Positions 61,625-64,000 of a stretch of 64,000 bases of DNA are shown one piece after another. Under the pieces are notes generated by a model. The model was not told the DNA's origin. It worked only from the letters and a program-made list of their open reading frames with translations, and made no database searches. Within the stretch, counting starts at the first letter, position 1, and every line of letters begins with the position of its first letter. The position numbers and the translations under genes are program-made. Source of the stretch: Flavobacterium sp. TR2 (lineage in GTDB: Bacteria > Bacteroidota > Bacteroidia > Flavobacteriales > Flavobacteriaceae); assembly GCF_025252405.1 (NCBI RefSeq), contig NZ_CP104307.1, positions 4,030,001 through 4,094,000 of the forward strand, read 5' to 3'.

Positions 61625-62329
61625 TTACAGCTCTAGTTTTTTTAACCTGTCGGTCAGCTCTCTTTTATAGGTAATCCCAATTGGAATTCTTTCGTTTTTA
61701 ATCACCACAAAGTCTTTTTCGGTGGCATCGATTTTATCCAAAGCCACGATGTATGATTTATGAATGCGCATAAAACTCTTTTCTGGCAGGCATTTTTCAA
61801 ATTCAGTTGTAGTAATTGAAGCTAGAAAAGTTCTTTTTGTCGTGTGAAGTTTTACATAATTGCCAAAACTCTGAGCAAACAAAAGCTGGTCCAATTCGAT
61901 ATCCATCATATAACCGTCGACTTTTACGCTTACCGAATTGACTGTTTCTTCTGCTTTTTGCTTCACGCTTTCAGTAGCAAAAAAGCGGTCAATTGCTTTT
62001 AGAAATCTTGGAAAATAAATAGGTTTCAGCAGATAGTCAATTACACCATAATCGTAGCTTTCAAGTGCAAATTCAGAATACGCTGTGGTTAAAATAGTTT
62101 TAGGATGCGTCGGAAGAATTTTTAGCAATTCCATTCCTGAAATCTCAGGCATATTGATGTCCAGAAACATTAAATCTACCGAATTTTCTCTAAGAAAGTT
62201 CATCGCCTCAATGCCGTTATATCCTTGAAAAACCAATTCTAACTGCGGATTCTGTTTGATATAATTGGCCAGAACATAATGCGCAGCAGGTTCGTCGTCT
62301 ACAATAATGCATTTCTTTATTTCTTTCAT
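61625..62329 (-). CDS. LytTR-family response regulator
   Basis: A 234-residue regulator: receiver domain (CIIVDDEPAAHYVLANYI, phosphoacceptor Asp in LMFLDINMPEISGMELL, LTTAYSEFALESYDYGVIDYLLKPI) and a C-terminal LytTR DNA-binding domain (ELDQLLFAQSFGNYVKLHTTKRTFLASITTTEFEKCLPEKSFMRIHKSYIVALDKIDATEKDFVVIKNERIPIG). It overlaps the upstream kinase gene by 4 bases (ATGA), so the two are translationally coupled. Targets may include the divergent TolC gene or the following PepSY-like gene. Confidence 0.93.
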   Translation of the reverse strand: MKEIKKCIIVDDEPAAHYVLANYIKQNPQLELVFQGYNGIEAMNFLRENSVDLMFLDINMPEISGMELLKILPTHPKTILTTAYSEFALESYDYGVIDYLLKPIYFPRFLKAIDRFFATESVKQKAEETVNSVSVKVDGYMMDIELDQLLFAQSFGNYVKLHTTKRTFLASITTTEFEKCLPEKSFMRIHKSYIVALDKIDATEKDFVVIKNERIPIGITYKRELTDRLKKLEL

Positions 62330-63363
62330 CCTACAAACTTTTTAAGCTGTATTTCTAAATCGACAACATAAATTTGTTTATCATCTTGAATGTCTAATTT
62401 ATAGTCTTTTCCATAAATTAATTTCAGACGTTCGATGGTATTTTTCAAACCAATTTTAGTCGAAATCACATCATTTTTCTTCGGAATTGAATTGGCAACA
62501 TGAAGATGGAGCAATCCGTTTTCTACTGAAATCGTAATTTTAACAAAGCATTTTTCGATGGCGCAGGTTCCATGTTTAAAAGCATTTTCGATAAATGCAA
62601 TCAAAAGCATTGGAGAAATTTTATAGGCATTTTCGTTATCCACTTTACTTTCAAAAGTAATATCGCATCGATAGCCAACACGCTCTTTTTCAAGCTGCAC
62701 ATAACTGTTTATAAATTCCAGCTCATCTTCCAAAGATACGCATTGTTTGCTGTTGCTTTCTAGCTGATAGCGCATTAGCTGCGAAACTTTCATAATCAAA
62801 TCTGGCGTTCTATCTGGAAACTGAAGGCTGATTCCGTAAAGGGTATTAAAAGTATTAAACAAAAAATGCGGGTTCAATTGTCCTTTCAATGAATTCAGCT
62901 GCATTTGATTGAACAATAAAGCCGCATCGGTCTGTTTTCTGTGAATGCGATAAAATTTAAAAACAATAATCGGGCTGAGAATGCAGACCAAAGTTCCTAA
63001 AACGCTTGCCAATTGATACACATAACTTCTCTGATGCGAGTTTTGGTACAAATGGCATTTGGCAAACATATCCAGCATTGTAATTTCATACAAAATGACC
63101 GAGAATACAAAAACACCAAAAAGCGTCAGGATAATATAAGTAAAAGGTTTATTCGCTTTAAATAAAATAGGAAGCAAAAAAAAGCGGTTAAACTGAGCGT
63201 GCATATATAAAATGCAATAGAAAAATATCCCCATCAAGATCGAAATGAAGGAACTAAAGAGCATCCAGTCATTTTTTAGGGTATAAATTGTAAATGAAAA
63301 AAGGACAACGGCTACCTCCTGCCACCATTTGTTATCCAATATGTTTTCAATTCTTTTGTTCAT
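62326..63363 (-). CDS. LytS-type sensor histidine kinase
   Basis: A 345-residue kinase: four hydrophobic helices in the first 160 residues, then the His_kinase motif QLNPHFLFNTFNTLYGISL with the phosphorylated His, and the ATPase region (SPMLLIAFIENAFKHGTC, IGLKNTIERLKLIYG). It lacks a recognisable extracellular sensor domain and would sense through the membrane segment. It pairs with the LytTR regulator (4-base overlap) and is divergent from the TolC-family gene 176 bases away. Confidence 0.92.
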   Translation of the reverse strand: MNKRIENILDNKWWQEVAVVLFSFTIYTLKNDWMLFSSFISILMGIFFYCILYMHAQFNRFFLLPILFKANKPFTYIILTLFGVFVFSVILYEITMLDMFAKCHLYQNSHQRSYVYQLASVLGTLVCILSPIIVFKFYRIHRKQTDAALLFNQMQLNSLKGQLNPHFLFNTFNTLYGISLQFPDRTPDLIMKVSQLMRYQLESNSKQCVSLEDELEFINSYVQLEKERVGYRCDITFESKVDNENAYKISPMLLIAFIENAFKHGTCAIEKCFVKITISVENGLLHLHVANSIPKKNDVISTKIGLKNTIERLKLIYGKDYKLDIQDDKQIYVVDLEIQLKKFVG

Positions 63364-63539
63364 TCTTAATTCTGAAATAGTTTACAAAGTACGAACAATT
63401 ATTTAATTATTTTTTTCAAAAAATGACCAATTCAATTCGTCATTTACTAGTGCAGTACATCACTTAACCTGACTTTTATCAGCGTAAGAGAAATAAATTT
63501 GTTTCATCAAAAAACATTTCTATATCACACTTTGAGTTT

Positions 63540-64000
63540 ATGTATTTCAAAAAAATTACCTTTTTATTTTTATTGATTTTTGCCTCAATCGGTTATGCTC
63601 AAACCCTGTCTTTAAAAGAAGCTTTAAAGATAGGTCTTGAAAACTACGGTTCTATCCGAGCAAAAAACAATTACACCAATGCCTCAAAAGAGACTCTAAA
63701 ACAATCTCGACGTGATTATCTGCCCAACCTGAACTTATCGGCACAGCAGGATTACGGAACCGTAAACGGACAAAATGGGCCGCTTTATGGTTTTGGAGGT
63801 TTAGGAGTTGCATCATCAGGACTTCCGCTTCCGGAGCAAAACTGGAACTCGGCTTTTGGCGCACTTTATTTAGTCAACATGAACTGGGATTTTTTCACTT
63901 TCGGAAAAACACAGGAAAAAATCAATCTCTCTAAAATTGATGTTCAGGCTAAAGAAAAAGATTTAGAGCAGGAAAAATTTCAGCAGGAAATCAAAATCTC
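63540..64000 (+). CDS. TolC-family outer-membrane efflux protein, partial (runs off right edge)
   Basis: An open frame from ATG 63540 to the edge (about 153 codons): Sec signal MYFKKITFLFLLIFASIGYAQ, then TLSLKEALKIGLENYGSIRAKNNYTNASKETLKQSRRDYLPNLNLSAQQDYGT, the TolC helical and beta start. It would form the outer-membrane channel of an efflux or type I secretion system; the pump genes are to be expected to the right. The divergent two-component genes make it a candidate target of that system. Confidence 0.85.
   Translation, partial: MYFKKITFLFLLIFASIGYAQTLSLKEALKIGLENYGSIRAKNNYTNASKETLKQSRRDYLPNLNLSAQQDYGTVNGQNGPLYGFGGLGVASSGLPLPEQNWNSAFGALYLVNMNWDFFTFGKTQEKINLSKIDVQAKEKDLEQEKFQQEIKI

Noticed and set aside
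63652..63864. Minus-strand frame opposite the TolC gene
   Set aside because: Antisense shadow of a clear TolC-family coding frame.

Overview
The window looks like a chromosomal segment of a Flavobacterium-type member of the Bacteroidota. This rests on low G+C, a SusC/SusD pair, many secreted carbohydrate-active enzymes with Sec or lipoprotein signals, -7 promoter boxes of the TAnnTTTG type, a small lysine-rich histone-H1-like gene, and many short palindromic and heptameric repeats between genes. No rRNA, tRNA, CRISPR array, phage or IS transposase gene was found.

Layout. 1-1330: the start of an XdhC-family gene (cut by the left edge) and a YegP-like protein. 1355-10562 (minus): rhamnose catabolism, read rhaT, rhaEW, rhaI, kinase, lutA, lutB, lutC; a GntR-type regulator is divergent (10944-11990). 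L-rhamnose would be imported, isomerised, phosphorylated and split to DHAP and L-lactaldehyde, oxidised to L-lactate, and the LutABC complex would turn L-lactate into pyruvate. 12107-16510: a histone-like gene, an orphan DUF4861 lipoprotein and a two-gene cassette of a DUF1254/DUF1214 lipoprotein plus a predicted outer-membrane barrel. 16531-34434 (minus): a pectin / rhamnogalacturonan utilisation locus read GH28, SusC, SusD, alpha/beta esterase, DUF4861, GH105, GH105, GH43, PL10-CE8 fusion, GH28, CE12 acetylesterase. 34722-35750: a LacI regulator. 36107-45927 (minus): complete uronate catabolism (exuT, kduI, kduD, uxaC, kdgK, kdgA, uxaB, uxaA), followed by a plus-strand esterase. 47346-53601: an iron-type uptake locus (TonB receptor, DUF4374 lipoprotein, PepSY membrane protein) with a divergent AraC regulator. 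54146-60678: assorted plus-strand genes (receiver-like protein, CocE-type hydrolase, 2H phosphoesterase-like protein, AraC regulator, two SDRs). 61026-64000: a PepSY-like periplasmic protein, a LytS/LytTR two-component pair and the start of a TolC-family gene.

How it fits together. Outer-membrane and periplasmic enzymes would demethylate, deacetylate and cut pectin; GH105 enzymes would release unsaturated uronate and GH28 enzymes galacturonate. These feed KduI/KduD and UxaC/UxaB/UxaA, meeting at KDG, which KdgK and KdgA turn into pyruvate and glyceraldehyde-3-phosphate. Rhamnose from rhamnogalacturonan feeds the rha-lut module. The clearest new regulatory signal is a 14-bp palindrome, TGTAATCGATTACA or a close variant, sitting directly downstream of the predicted -7 box at three promoters (GH28-susCD, kduI, exuT), with a fourth weaker copy in front of the lacI gene: a probable single LacI regulon for extracellular and intracellular pectin use.

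The other notable signal is intergenic: two ~137-bp elements with 17-bp terminal inverted repeats whose internal hairpins differ by compensatory changes, a 26-bp palindromic repeat present at least seven times, a ~117-bp tandem array, and heptameric tandem repeats of several different units.
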